From Bacillota bacterium (GTDB lineage Bacteria; Bacillota_E; JAJZYS01; JAILZS01): a stretch of 5,223 nt of DNA. The notes under the pieces were generated by a model. It ran no database searches, was not told where the DNA came from, and saw nothing but the letters and a program-made list of their open reading frames with translations. Positions 1 through 5,223 of the stretch are shown piece by piece. Every line of letters starts with the position of its first letter. Within the stretch, counting starts at the first letter, position 1. The position numbers and the translations under genes were made by a program. The DNA is taken from the NCBI GenBank assembly GCA_021817625.1, contig JAKASY010000194.1, positions 1-5,223 on the forward strand, read 5' to 3'.

Positions 1-91
1 CGGCCACGGCGCGCTCGAGGACGTCCAGGGGCCACTCCTCGATCGCCGGGGCCTCGCCCTCTCCCCCCTGTCCGCCGTCCCCCGGGCCCAT
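1..91 (-). CDS. Partial ORF downstream of sucD, unidentified (runs off left edge)
   Basis: An ATG at 91-89 lies one base after the sucD TGA and opens a frame with no stop to the window edge, giving about 30 residues. It starts MGPGDGGQGGEGEAPA and continues IEEWPLDVLERAVA. The first half is Gly/Glu-rich low complexity; the second half looks like the start of an amphipathic helix. I recognise no family. The near-zero spacing suggests it is the next cistron of the TCA operon, translated by reinitiation after sucD, because no strong Shine-Dalgarno is visible (only GC-rich sequence upstream). The organism also needs a 2-oxoglutarate-oxidising enzyme, but nothing in this peptide shows that it is one. 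In such GC-rich DNA an open frame of 30 codons can arise by chance, so this could instead be spacer. Confidence 0.4.
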   Translation of the reverse strand, partial: MGPGDGGQGGEGEAPAIEEWPLDVLERAVA

Positions 92-92
92 G

Positions 93-971
93 TCAGTGCG
101 CCCGCGCGCCCAGGGCCTCACGCACGAGGCCGGCCACCTCCCAGGGCATGTGCGCGACGCGCGCCCCGGCGGCGGTGAGGGCCTTGGTCTTGGACTCGAG
201 CGTGCCACGGCCGCGCTCGATGATGGCGCCGGCGTGGCCCATGCGCTTGCCGGGCGGCGAGGCGCGGCCGGCCAGGTAGGCCACGACGGGCTTGCGCATC
301 TGCCGGACGTACTCGGCCGCAACCTCCTCGGCCGTGCCGCCGATCTCGCCCACGAGCACCACCGCCTCGGTGTCCGGGTCGGCCTCGAACATGCGCAGCA
401 CGTCCACCGGCGTCAGGCCGGCCACGGGGTCGCCGCCGATGCCGACCGCGGTGGTCTGGCCGATGCCCGCCGCCGTGAGCGCCCCGGCGATCTCGTAGGA
501 GAGCGTGCCCGAGCGGGCGACGAGGCCGACGGGCCCCGGCGTGTAGATGTGGTTGGGCGGGATGCCCATCTTGCACGTGCCGGCCGAGAGGACGCCGAAC
601 GTGTTGGGGCCGATGACTGTCGTGCCCCGCCGCTCGGCGAAGGCCAAGAGCCGCATCGTGTCCTGCACGGGCAGGTGCTCGGGCACCATGACGAGGACCT
701 TCACGCCGGCGTCGACCGCCTCGAAGGCGGCGTCGGTGGCGTAGCGCGCGGGCACGAACACGACGGAGGCGTTGGCCCCCTCCTTTTCCACCGCCTCGCG
801 CACCGTGGCATAGATGGGCACGCCCTGCTCGGTCGAGCCCACCCGGCTGGGCGAGGTGCCGGCCACGACGCGGGTGCCGTACGCCAGCATCTGGCCGGTG
901 TGGAACGCTCCCTGGTTTCCCGTGATGCCCTGCACCACAACCCGGGTGTCCTTGCCGACGAGAATCGCCAT
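93..971 (-). CDS. sucD: Succinate-CoA ligase (ADP/GDP-forming), alpha subunit
   Basis: This is the alpha subunit of succinyl-CoA synthetase, a cytoplasmic TCA enzyme that interconverts succinyl-CoA + NDP + Pi with succinate + CoA + NTP. It is 292 aa, close to E. coli SucD (289). The N-terminal Rossmann CoA-binding domain (about 4-100) carries the VQGITGNQG motif at 13-21. The ligase domain (about 150-275) has ARSGTLSYE at 152-160, GIGGDP at 177-182 and GEIGG at 208-212. The phosphorylated catalytic histidine is H246 in [10 protein letters not shown]. Odd points: the usual GPNCPG motif (Cys123 in E. coli) is GPNTFG here, with T124 replacing the cysteine, and the preceding segment reads PEHLPVQD (98-104 region) rather than the E. 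coli-like TEGIPTLD. The ATG shares one base with the sucC stop (TGATG), so translation is coupled. A related malate-CoA ligase subunit is the main alternative; the icd-mdh context favours succinate. Confidence 0.93.
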   Translation of the reverse strand: MAILVGKDTRVVVQGITGNQGAFHTGQMLAYGTRVVAGTSPSRVGSTEQGVPIYATVREAVEKEGANASVVFVPARYATDAAFEAVDAGVKVLVMVPEHLPVQDTMRLLAFAERRGTTVIGPNTFGVLSAGTCKMGIPPNHIYTPGPVGLVARSGTLSYEIAGALTAAGIGQTTAVGIGGDPVAGLTPVDVLRMFEADPDTEAVVLVGEIGGTAEEVAAEYVRQMRKPVVAYLAGRASPPGKRMGHAGAIIERGRGTLESKTKALTAAGARVAHMPWEVAGLVREALGARAH

Positions 972-2086
972 CAGCTGCGCCCCCCCGCGATGGCGACGAC
1001 CTTCTCGGCCGCCGGCCCCATGTCCCGGAAGGCCTCGATGCCCGCGTCGCGCAGCATCGCCACCCCCGCCTCCTCGTTCGTGCCCGCAAGGCGCACCACC
1101 ACGGGCACGGGGATGCCACGCGTGTCGCGCACCTGCAGGAGGGCGCGCGCGACGTCGTCGCAGCGCGTGATGCCGCCGAAGATGTTGATGAAGATCGCCT
1201 TGGGGTGCATGGACACGAGCACCTCCAGGGCCTTGGCCGTGGGCTCTACCGAGGCGCCGCCGCCGGCGTCGAGGAAGTTCGCCGGCCGGCCGCCGTAGAA
1301 CTGGATGGCGTCGAGGGTGGCCATGGCCATGCCGGCGCCATTGGCCATCACGGCGATGTCACCGTCGAGCTCCACGTAGGCGAGGCCGATCTCCTTCACC
1401 CTGCGCTCGAGCTCCGTCCCCTCCTCCACCGCCGGCAGGTCGGGGTGGCGGTACTCGGCCGCCTCGTCCACGTTCAGGCGCGCGTCGCCCGCGACAATCG
1501 TCTGGTCGGGCCGCACCACGAGCGGGTTGATCTCCACGAGCTCGGCGTCGTAGCGCGTGTACACGTCGTACAGGCGCGAGACGACGTCGGCGAACTGGGC
1601 GGCCAGCTTGCCGCTCAGGCCGAGGGCCACGGCGATCTCGCGGCCCACGTAGGGGTAGGCGCCGACCGTGATGTCCACGTGGCGGCGCACGATGTCCGCG
1701 TCGGCGACGTCCTCGATCTCGACGCCGCCCTTGGCCGAGGCCATGATCAGGGGCCGCTTCACGGCGCGGTCGGTCGACACGGAGACGTAGAGCTCCTGGG
1801 CGACCTCGAGCTTGCCCTCGACGTACACGCGCTCGACCCGGTGGCCCTTGAGGTCCATGCCCAGGATGGCCCGGGCCGCCGCCTCCACCTCGTCGGGGGT
1901 GCGGCCGAACTTGATGCCGCCGGCCTTGCCGCGTCCGCCGACCAGGACCTGCGCCTTGACGGCCGCCTCCCCGATCCGCTCCGCCGCCGCCCGCGCCTGG
2001 GCGGGAGTGTCCGCTGCCTCGCCCGGCGCGACCGGGAGGCCGCTCTCTCGCAGGACTCCCTTGGCCAGGTACTCGTAGAGCTTCAT
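971..2086 (-). CDS. sucC: Succinate-CoA ligase, beta subunit
   Basis: This is the nucleotide- and succinate-binding beta subunit partnering the downstream alpha subunit. It is 371 aa against 388 in E. coli, so slightly short but complete. The N-terminal ATP-grasp region (about 1-215) begins MKLYEYLAKG and has KAQVLVGGRGKAGG at 44-57, which contains the nucleotide-binding lysine and glycine loop. EINPLV at 185-190 and D201 supply the likely Mg2+ ligands (N187, D201; compare N199 and D213 in E. coli). The C-terminal ligase domain shows NGAGMAMATLD at 249-259, NFLDAGGGA at 270-278 and NIFGGITRCD at 301-310. The family's S-x-E-G-G motif reads SAKGG at 117-121, a Glu-to-Lys change. The ATG overlaps the mdh stop as ATGA, implying coupled translation, with a G-rich stretch about 8 bases upstream as a weak ribosome site. 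Whether ATP or GTP is used is not readable from these motifs; malate thiokinase beta is the main alternative. Confidence 0.94.
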   Translation of the reverse strand: MKLYEYLAKGVLRESGLPVAPGEAADTPAQARAAAERIGEAAVKAQVLVGGRGKAGGIKFGRTPDEVEAAARAILGMDLKGHRVERVYVEGKLEVAQELYVSVSTDRAVKRPLIMASAKGGVEIEDVADADIVRRHVDITVGAYPYVGREIAVALGLSGKLAAQFADVVSRLYDVYTRYDAELVEINPLVVRPDQTIVAGDARLNVDEAAEYRHPDLPAVEEGTELERRVKEIGLAYVELDGDIAVMANGAGMAMATLDAIQFYGGRPANFLDAGGGASVEPTAKALEVLVSMHPKAIFINIFGGITRCDDVARALLQVRDTRGIPVPVVVRLAGTNEEAGVAMLRDAGIEAFRDMGPAAEKVVAIAGGRS

Positions 2087-3033
2087 CGGCCGGCCCCCAG
2101 GAGGCCGAGCGACTGGAGCGGGCCGCGCACCGAGGCCACCGACGTCTTGAACGCCTGCGCCTCCTGGGGCGTGAAGTCGACCTCGAACACCCGCTCGACG
2201 CCGCCCTTGCCGACGAGCGCCGGCACGCCCACGTAGATGTCGCGCTCGCCGTACTCGCCGTCCAGATGGGCGACGACCGGGATGACGCGCCGCTTGTCGC
2301 GCAGGACAGCCTCGGTCATGGCCGCGATCGCCGCGCCGGGCGCGTAGAAGGCGCTGCCCGTCTTGAGCAGGCCGACGATCTCCCCGCCACCGGTGCGCGT
2401 GCGCTGCACGATGGCCTCGATCGTCGCCTTGTCGAGGAACTTCTCGAGCGGCATGCCGCCGATCGAGGAGTAACGCACGAGCGGCACCATGTCATCCCCG
2501 TGCCCGCCCATGACGAACGTGAACACGTCCTCGACCGAGACGCCCGCCGCCTCGGCGACGAACGTCCGAAAGCGGGTCGAATCGAGCACGCCCGCCTGGC
2601 CGAACACCCGTCCGTACGGCAGGCCGGTGACCTTCTGCACGGCGTAGGTGAGGACGTCCACGGGGTTCGTGAGGACGATGTACACCGCTTCCGGCGCCAC
2701 CTTGAGCGCCTCCTTGGCGACCGAGGCGACGATCTCGTAGTTCACCCGCAGGAGGTCGTCCCGGCTCTGCCCGGGCTTTCTCCCCACGCCCGCCGTGGTC
2801 ACGACGACGTCCGCGCCGCGCGCCAGGCCGTAATCGCCGCCGCCTTTGACGCGTACGTCGAGGCCCTCAATCGGCATGGCCTCGTACAGGTCGAGGGCCT
2901 TGCCCTCGGCCAGGCCCTCCGCCACGTCGAGGAGGACGACGTCCGCCAGCTCCTTCGCCGCGATCCAGTGTGCCGCCGCAGCGCCCGTGGCGCCCGCCCC
3001 GAGCACGGCCACCTTCGCCCGTCCGGAACGCAT
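2083..3033 (-). CDS. mdh: Malate dehydrogenase, LDH-like (NAD-dependent)
   Basis: This enzyme interconverts malate and oxaloacetate with NAD in the cytoplasm. It is 316 aa from the ATG at 3033, typical of the tetrameric LDH-like MDH group. The Rossmann fold has LGAGATG at 11-17 and the strand-end acidic residue D36 that favours NAD over NADP. The substrate loop has R85 in AGVGRKPGQSR (81-91); Arg at this position (Gln in lactate dehydrogenases) selects the dicarboxylate, and R91 is the mobile-loop arginine. LTNPVD (121-126) carries N123, VLDSTRFR (149-156) carries D151 and R154, and MGGHGDDMVP (175-184) holds the proton-relay His178. KTGSAFYAP (224-232) and GEYGERDIYVGVP (259-271) are further family signatures. 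The loop reads VGRKPGQ where most relatives have xPRKPGM. A TTG start five codons upstream is open, but it would bury the GGGAGGT ribosome site inside the gene, so the ATG is chosen. Confidence 0.95.
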   Translation of the reverse strand: MRSGRAKVAVLGAGATGAAAAHWIAAKELADVVLLDVAEGLAEGKALDLYEAMPIEGLDVRVKGGGDYGLARGADVVVTTAGVGRKPGQSRDDLLRVNYEIVASVAKEALKVAPEAVYIVLTNPVDVLTYAVQKVTGLPYGRVFGQAGVLDSTRFRTFVAEAAGVSVEDVFTFVMGGHGDDMVPLVRYSSIGGMPLEKFLDKATIEAIVQRTRTGGGEIVGLLKTGSAFYAPGAAIAAMTEAVLRDKRRVIPVVAHLDGEYGERDIYVGVPALVGKGGVERVFEVDFTPQEAQAFKTSVASVRGPLQSLGLLGAGR

Positions 3034-3039
3034 GAATGC

Positions 3040-3046
3040 ACCTCCC
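3040..3046 (-). promoter_or_regulatory. Shine-Dalgarno of mdh
   Basis: GGGAGGT lies six bases upstream of the mdh ATG (3033-3031), near-ideal complementarity and spacing. It fixes the start at this ATG rather than at the upstream in-frame TTG. It is one of the three strongest ribosome sites in the window, so mdh is probably initiated independently although it sits only 42 bases after icd. Confidence 0.85.
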
Positions 3047-3075
3047 AAGGGACCCTTGCCCGCCGGTGCCCGCGC

Positions 3076-4260
3076 TCAGACGCGCGCGCCCAGTCGCTCC
3101 ATCCGCTCCACGACCGCCCGCCCGAAGGCCGAGCTCGACACCTCAATGGCGCCCTCCAGCTGGCGGGCGAGGTCGTAGGTCACGACCTTGTCCCCGACTG
3201 CCGCCGCCATGCCCTTGCGCACGAGCTCCGCCGCCTCCTGCCAGCCGAGGTGCTCGAACATCATCGCCCCTGACAGGATCACGCTGCCCGGGTTGACCTT
3301 GTCCTGGCCGGCGTACTTGGGCGCGGTGCCGTGCGTGGCCTCGAACAGGGCGACCGTGTCGGAGAGGTTCCCGCCCGGTGCCATGCCGAGCCCGCCCACC
3401 TGGGCGGCCAGAGCATCGGAGATGTAGTCGCCGTTCAGGTTGGGCGCCGCGATCACGTCGTACTCCTGCGGCCGCAGGAGGATCTGCTGGAACATGTTGT
3501 CGGCGATCCTGTCCTTGATCACCACGACGCCCTCGGGCGCGGCGCCGGAGAGGTCGGCTTCGGCCGCCACGCGGCCGGCAAACTCGTCGCGCGCAAGCTC
3601 GTAGCCCCAGTCGCGGAAGGCGCCCTCGGTGTACTTCTGGACGTTGCCCTTGTGCATGAGCGTGACGCTCCTGCGCCCGTGGTCGAGGGCGTACTGGATG
3701 GCGCGCCGCACCAGCCGCCGCGTGCCGCCGCGAGAGATGGGCTTGATCGTGATGCCGACCGGCGAGGCGGGGATGCGGGCCTTCATCTCGTCGCGCAGGA
3801 ACGCGGCGAGCCGCTCCACCTCGGGCGTGCCCGCCGCCCACTCCACGCCAACGTACACGTCCTCCGTGTTCTCCCGGAAGATCACCATGTCGACCATCTC
3901 CGGGTGGCGGACGGGGGCGGGGGTGCCGGGCACCCAGGCGACCGGCCGCACGCAGGCGTAAAGGTCGAGCTCCACCCGGAGGGCCACGTTGAGACTGCGG
4001 AAGCCTCCGCCCACGGGCGTGGTCAGCGGTCCCTTGATCGCCACGCCGTGGCTCGCGATCGCGTCCAGCGTGGCCTGCGGCAGAATGTTCCCAACCTGGG
4101 CCTGGGCCTTCTCACCGGCGAGCACCTCGAGCCACTCGACCCGCCGCTCGCCGCCGTATGCGATGCTCACCGCCGCGTCAAACACGGGCTGCGAAGCCCG
4201 CCAAATGTCCGGTCCGGTGCCGTCTCCTTCGATGTAGGGGATCACCCTCGTCTGCGCCAT
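3076..4260 (-). CDS. icd: Isocitrate dehydrogenase (NADP-type)
   Basis: This enzyme performs oxidative decarboxylation of isocitrate to 2-oxoglutarate (reversible) in the cytoplasm. It is 394 aa from the ATG at 4260 and collinear with the 416-aa E. coli Icd. Substrate residues are present: [10 protein letters not shown] at 86-95 (S89, N91, R95), R105 in CVRPV, R129 in [11 protein letters not shown] with Y136, and K204 in MHKGN. Metal aspartates are D278 and D282 in NLNGDYISD (274-282). The cofactor pocket matches the NADP set of E. coli (K344, Y345, V351, Y391, R395): [18 protein letters not shown] at 309-326 gives H310, K315, Y316, V322 and N323, and TYDLAR at 361-366 gives Y362 and R366. 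NADP use is therefore inferred with good confidence. The frame is open a further 11 codons upstream, but the GGAGGAGG ribosome site seven bases before this ATG and the family start ([14 protein letters not shown]) support the shorter protein. It is the first gene of the TCA operon. Confidence 0.96.
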   Translation of the reverse strand: MAQTRVIPYIEGDGTGPDIWRASQPVFDAAVSIAYGGERRVEWLEVLAGEKAQAQVGNILPQATLDAIASHGVAIKGPLTTPVGGGFRSLNVALRVELDLYACVRPVAWVPGTPAPVRHPEMVDMVIFRENTEDVYVGVEWAAGTPEVERLAAFLRDEMKARIPASPVGITIKPISRGGTRRLVRRAIQYALDHGRRSVTLMHKGNVQKYTEGAFRDWGYELARDEFAGRVAAEADLSGAAPEGVVVIKDRIADNMFQQILLRPQEYDVIAAPNLNGDYISDALAAQVGGLGMAPGGNLSDTVALFEATHGTAPKYAGQDKVNPGSVILSGAMMFEHLGWQEAAELVRKGMAAAVGDKVVTYDLARQLEGAIEVSSSAFGRAVVERMERLGARV

Positions 4261-4267
4261 GCCGACG

Positions 4268-4275
4268 CCTCCTCC
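4268..4275 (-). promoter_or_regulatory. Shine-Dalgarno of icd
   Basis: GGAGGAGG ends seven bases before the icd ATG (4260-4258). Its strength and spacing decide the start and argue against the 11-codon upstream extension that the open frame allows. Confidence 0.85.
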
Positions 4276-4308
4276 GTCCTCGCTCGGGCGCACGGGGCTA
4301 CGCTGGAC

Positions 4309-4330
4309 GGCGCGCTCGAAACAGCGCCCC
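4309..4330 (-). other. Small stem-loop in the icd leader
   Basis: GCGCT and AGCGC form a perfect five-pair stem around a six-base loop (4312-4327). The stem extends by two further G-C pairs beyond one mismatch. It lies downstream of the predicted transcription start and upstream of the icd ribosome site, so it would be in the 5' leader. No U-tract follows, so it does not look like an intrinsic terminator, and it matches no riboswitch I know. In DNA this GC-rich a stem of this size may be chance. Confidence 0.3.
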
Positions 4331-4355
4331 CCGCCCTGGACCGCTCGCCCAGGCC

Positions 4356-4385
4356 AGTGTACCGATCCCTCTCCGGCAGGGTCAA
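4356..4385 (-). promoter_or_regulatory. Sigma70-type promoter for icd-mdh-sucCD
   Basis: TTGACC (4385-4380, five of six matches to the -35 consensus) and TACACT (4361-4356, four of six to the -10 consensus, keeping the key TA...T) are separated by 18 bases. The match stands out because it sits in the only sizeable intergenic gap, between the ccmD-like stop and icd. A start near 4345-4350 would give a leader of roughly 85-90 nt. The TCA operon could thus be transcribed independently of the ccm genes, with read-through from them as an added input. No operator could be recognised. Confidence 0.65.
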
Positions 4386-4397
4386 CGCGCGCGGAGG

Positions 4398-4595
4398 CTA
4401 CCGGCCGGGCCCAGCCCCACCGTCGCCGCCGGCCGCCGTCTCATCGACGATGGTGCGCATCTCGAGGCGCAGGCGCTCGACCTCCTCCTCGAGGCGGCGC
4501 GTGCCCACGGCTGTGCGGGCCACGTAGCCGATGAGGACGGCAAAGGCCGCCAGGTAGCCGAAGAACAGGTAGGTCAGCGCGACTTTCTCGGGCAC
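4398..4595 (-). CDS. ccmD: CcmD-like small membrane protein
   Basis: A 65-aa protein with one hydrophobic helix (about residues 7-28, from [13 protein letters not shown] to [10 protein letters not shown]), then a charged, heptad-like segment [15 protein letters not shown] (33-47), and a Gly/Ala-rich disordered tail. This layout and the position immediately after ccmC fit CcmD, the small inner-membrane protein that in System I helps release heme-loaded CcmE from the CcmABC transporter complex. The start is a GTG at 4595-4593, supported by a strong GGAGGT site six bases upstream; the gene begins 17 bases after the ccmC stop. CcmD sequences are poorly conserved, so the call rests on topology and context. 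It is slightly longer at the C-terminus than the minimal family form. Confidence 0.75.
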   Translation of the reverse strand: MPEKVALTYLFFGYLAAFAVLIGYVARTAVGTRRLEEEVERLRLEMRTIVDETAAGGDGGAGPGR

Positions 4596-4601
4596 GTCGA
4601 C

Positions 4602-4607
4602 ACCTCC
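4602..4607 (-). promoter_or_regulatory. Shine-Dalgarno of ccmD-like gene
   Basis: GGAGGT lies six bases before the GTG at 4595-4593, within the 17-base gap after ccmC. It supports the GTG as the true start of the small protein and shows that this short frame is really translated. Confidence 0.8.
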
Positions 4608-4612
4608 AGCGC

Positions 4613-5223
4613 TTACTCGTAGCGGGCGCGCAGGGCCACCCGCATGGACTCGAGCGCATCCCGCGCCGTCTCCTGGCGGACCCGGATGCGCAGGACGTAG
4701 ATGTAGAACGCCGACACCGCGCCGAGCATCGCGAACATCGCCAGGAGCATCGTCGGCGTCATCGCGAAGCTCCCGTTCTGCTCAATCACGGGGTGGATGC
4801 TGCGCCACCAGCGGGTAGACAGGAAGACGATCGGCACGTCCACGAAGGAGATGATGCCGACGATCGAGGAGACCATCGCCCGGCTCTCGGGTCGTGGGAT
4901 GCCGCTGCGAAGCACGAGGTAGGCGGCGTACACGAACCACATGACCAGGGACGTGGTGAGGCGGGGATCCCAGGTCCACCAGGTGTTCCAGGCCACGCGC
5001 GCCCAGATCGAGCCTGTGATCAGGATGCCGGTCGTGAACACCGCGCCGATCTCGGCGCTGGCCGCCGCCCAGCGGTCGACGCGCAGGTCGCGCCGCCAGA
5101 CGTAGAGGATCGAGCCGGCCCAGTTCACGAGAAACGCCAGGCCGGCAAGCCATGCCACGGAGACATGGATGTAGAAGATGCGCACGGTGGCCCCGAGCAC
5201 CTGGGCGTCGGGCGAGTGGATGA
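4613..5223 (-). CDS. ccmC: Heme handling protein CcmC, partial (N-terminus beyond right edge)
   Basis: This is an inner-membrane component of cytochrome c maturation System I that presents heme to the chaperone CcmE on the periplasmic side. 202 residues are visible before the TAA; E. coli CcmC has 245, so about 40 residues including the first membrane helix lie outside the window. Visible numbering from the edge: RIFYIHVSVAW at 14-24 carries the first heme-ligand histidine (H19), the tryptophan-rich WNTWWTWDPRLT is at 78-89, and RWWRSIHPV at 137-145 carries the second histidine (H143). Five membrane helices follow the pattern of the CcmC family (about 22-43, 58-77, 90-106, 115-136, 158-181). 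The WWxWD form and length separate it from the longer CcmF and from System II CcsA. A GTG at 5200 is in frame, but conserved residues continue upstream (IHSPDAQ), so it is not the start. Confidence 0.92.
   Translation of the reverse strand, partial: IHSPDAQVLGATVRIFYIHVSVAWLAGLAFLVNWAGSILYVWRRDLRVDRWAAASAEIGAVFTTGILITGSIWARVAWNTWWTWDPRLTTSLVMWFVYAAYLVLRSGIPRPESRAMVSSIVGIISFVDVPIVFLSTRWWRSIHPVIEQNGSFAMTPTMLLAMFAMLGAVSAFYIYVLRIRVRQETARDALESMRVALRARYE

Noticed and set aside
118..1119. Minus-strand frame of about 330 codons crossing the sucC/sucD junction
   Set aside because: It is out of frame with both enzymes, Arg/Gly/His-rich throughout, and its length follows from GC bias.
90..1298. Long plus-strand open frame of about 400 codons antisense to sucD and the sucC end
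   Set aside because: Its product is a His/Arg/Gly/Ala/Asp-rich composition typical of antisense frames in GC-rich genes, shows no domain, and overlaps two clearly conserved enzymes on the other strand.
1205..2236. Plus-strand open frame antisense to sucC
   Set aside because: It is an artefact of strong third-position GC bias in sucC; the translated sequence has no recognisable motif and is full of His/Val/Gly/Asp repeats without structure.
3034..3048. TTG start giving mdh five extra residues
   Set aside because: It would place the strong GGGAGGT ribosome site inside the coding region; the downstream ATG has ideal spacing and matches the family start.
2266..3273. Plus-strand open frame antisense to mdh and the icd end
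   Set aside because: Same composition signature, no convincing ribosome site, and complete overlap with conserved coding sequence.
4261..4293. Eleven-codon N-terminal extension of icd
   Set aside because: GGAGGAGG precedes the ATG at 4260 at ideal distance and family members begin near this ATG.
4309..4330. Intrinsic terminator between the ccm and TCA genes
   Set aside because: The hairpin is short, sits downstream of the predicted TCA promoter rather than just after ccmD, and has no following U-tract.
3331..4527. Plus-strand open frame antisense to icd and reaching into the ccmD-like gene
   Set aside because: It crosses coding and intergenic sequence alike with no change in character and no domain; it arises from absence of AT-rich stops.

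Overview
The window is a very GC-rich (roughly 70% by eye) stretch of bacterial chromosome in which every supportable gene lies on the minus strand. In transcription order (right to left) these are: the 3' part of a System I cytochrome c maturation gene (ccmC, cut by the right edge); a small ccmD-like gene; a short intergenic region with a good sigma70-type promoter; then the TCA-cycle genes icd, mdh, sucC and sucD. An open reading frame that starts one base after the sucD stop runs off the left edge. No RNA genes, mobile elements, CRISPR arrays or prophage signatures are visible, and no gene-free stretch exceeds 300 bases.

Region by region: 4613-5223 encodes CcmC (heme handling for periplasmic cytochrome c assembly) and 4398-4595 encodes a one-helix CcmD-type partner. 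The 137-base gap 4261-4397 holds the promoter and a leader of about 90 nt. Positions 93-4260 encode NADP-type isocitrate dehydrogenase, LDH-like malate dehydrogenase and the beta and alpha subunits of succinyl-CoA synthetase. The genes are tightly packed: 42 bases between icd and mdh, an ATGA overlap at mdh/sucC, a TGATG overlap at sucC/sucD, and 1 base between sucD and the next ORF. This indicates one polycistronic transcript with translational coupling.

The four enzymes cover isocitrate/2-oxoglutarate, malate/oxaloacetate and succinyl-CoA/succinate. The 2-oxoglutarate to succinyl-CoA step (dehydrogenase or ferredoxin oxidoreductase) is not in the window. The direction of flux, oxidative or reductive, cannot be decided from the sequence. 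The ccm genes supply c-type cytochromes, so the setting is that of a respiring bacterium. Very high GC, a System I ccm locus, an LDH-like mdh and a compact icd-mdh-sucCD cluster would fit a Gram-negative-type lineage such as Methylomirabilota/Rokubacteria or a related deep lineage. That assignment is a low-confidence inference.

I did not find a convincing undescribed system. The points most worth checking are the divergent alpha subunit of succinyl-CoA synthetase (Thr where the E. coli enzyme has Cys123), the promoter and leader feeding the TCA operon, and the identity of the gene at the left edge.
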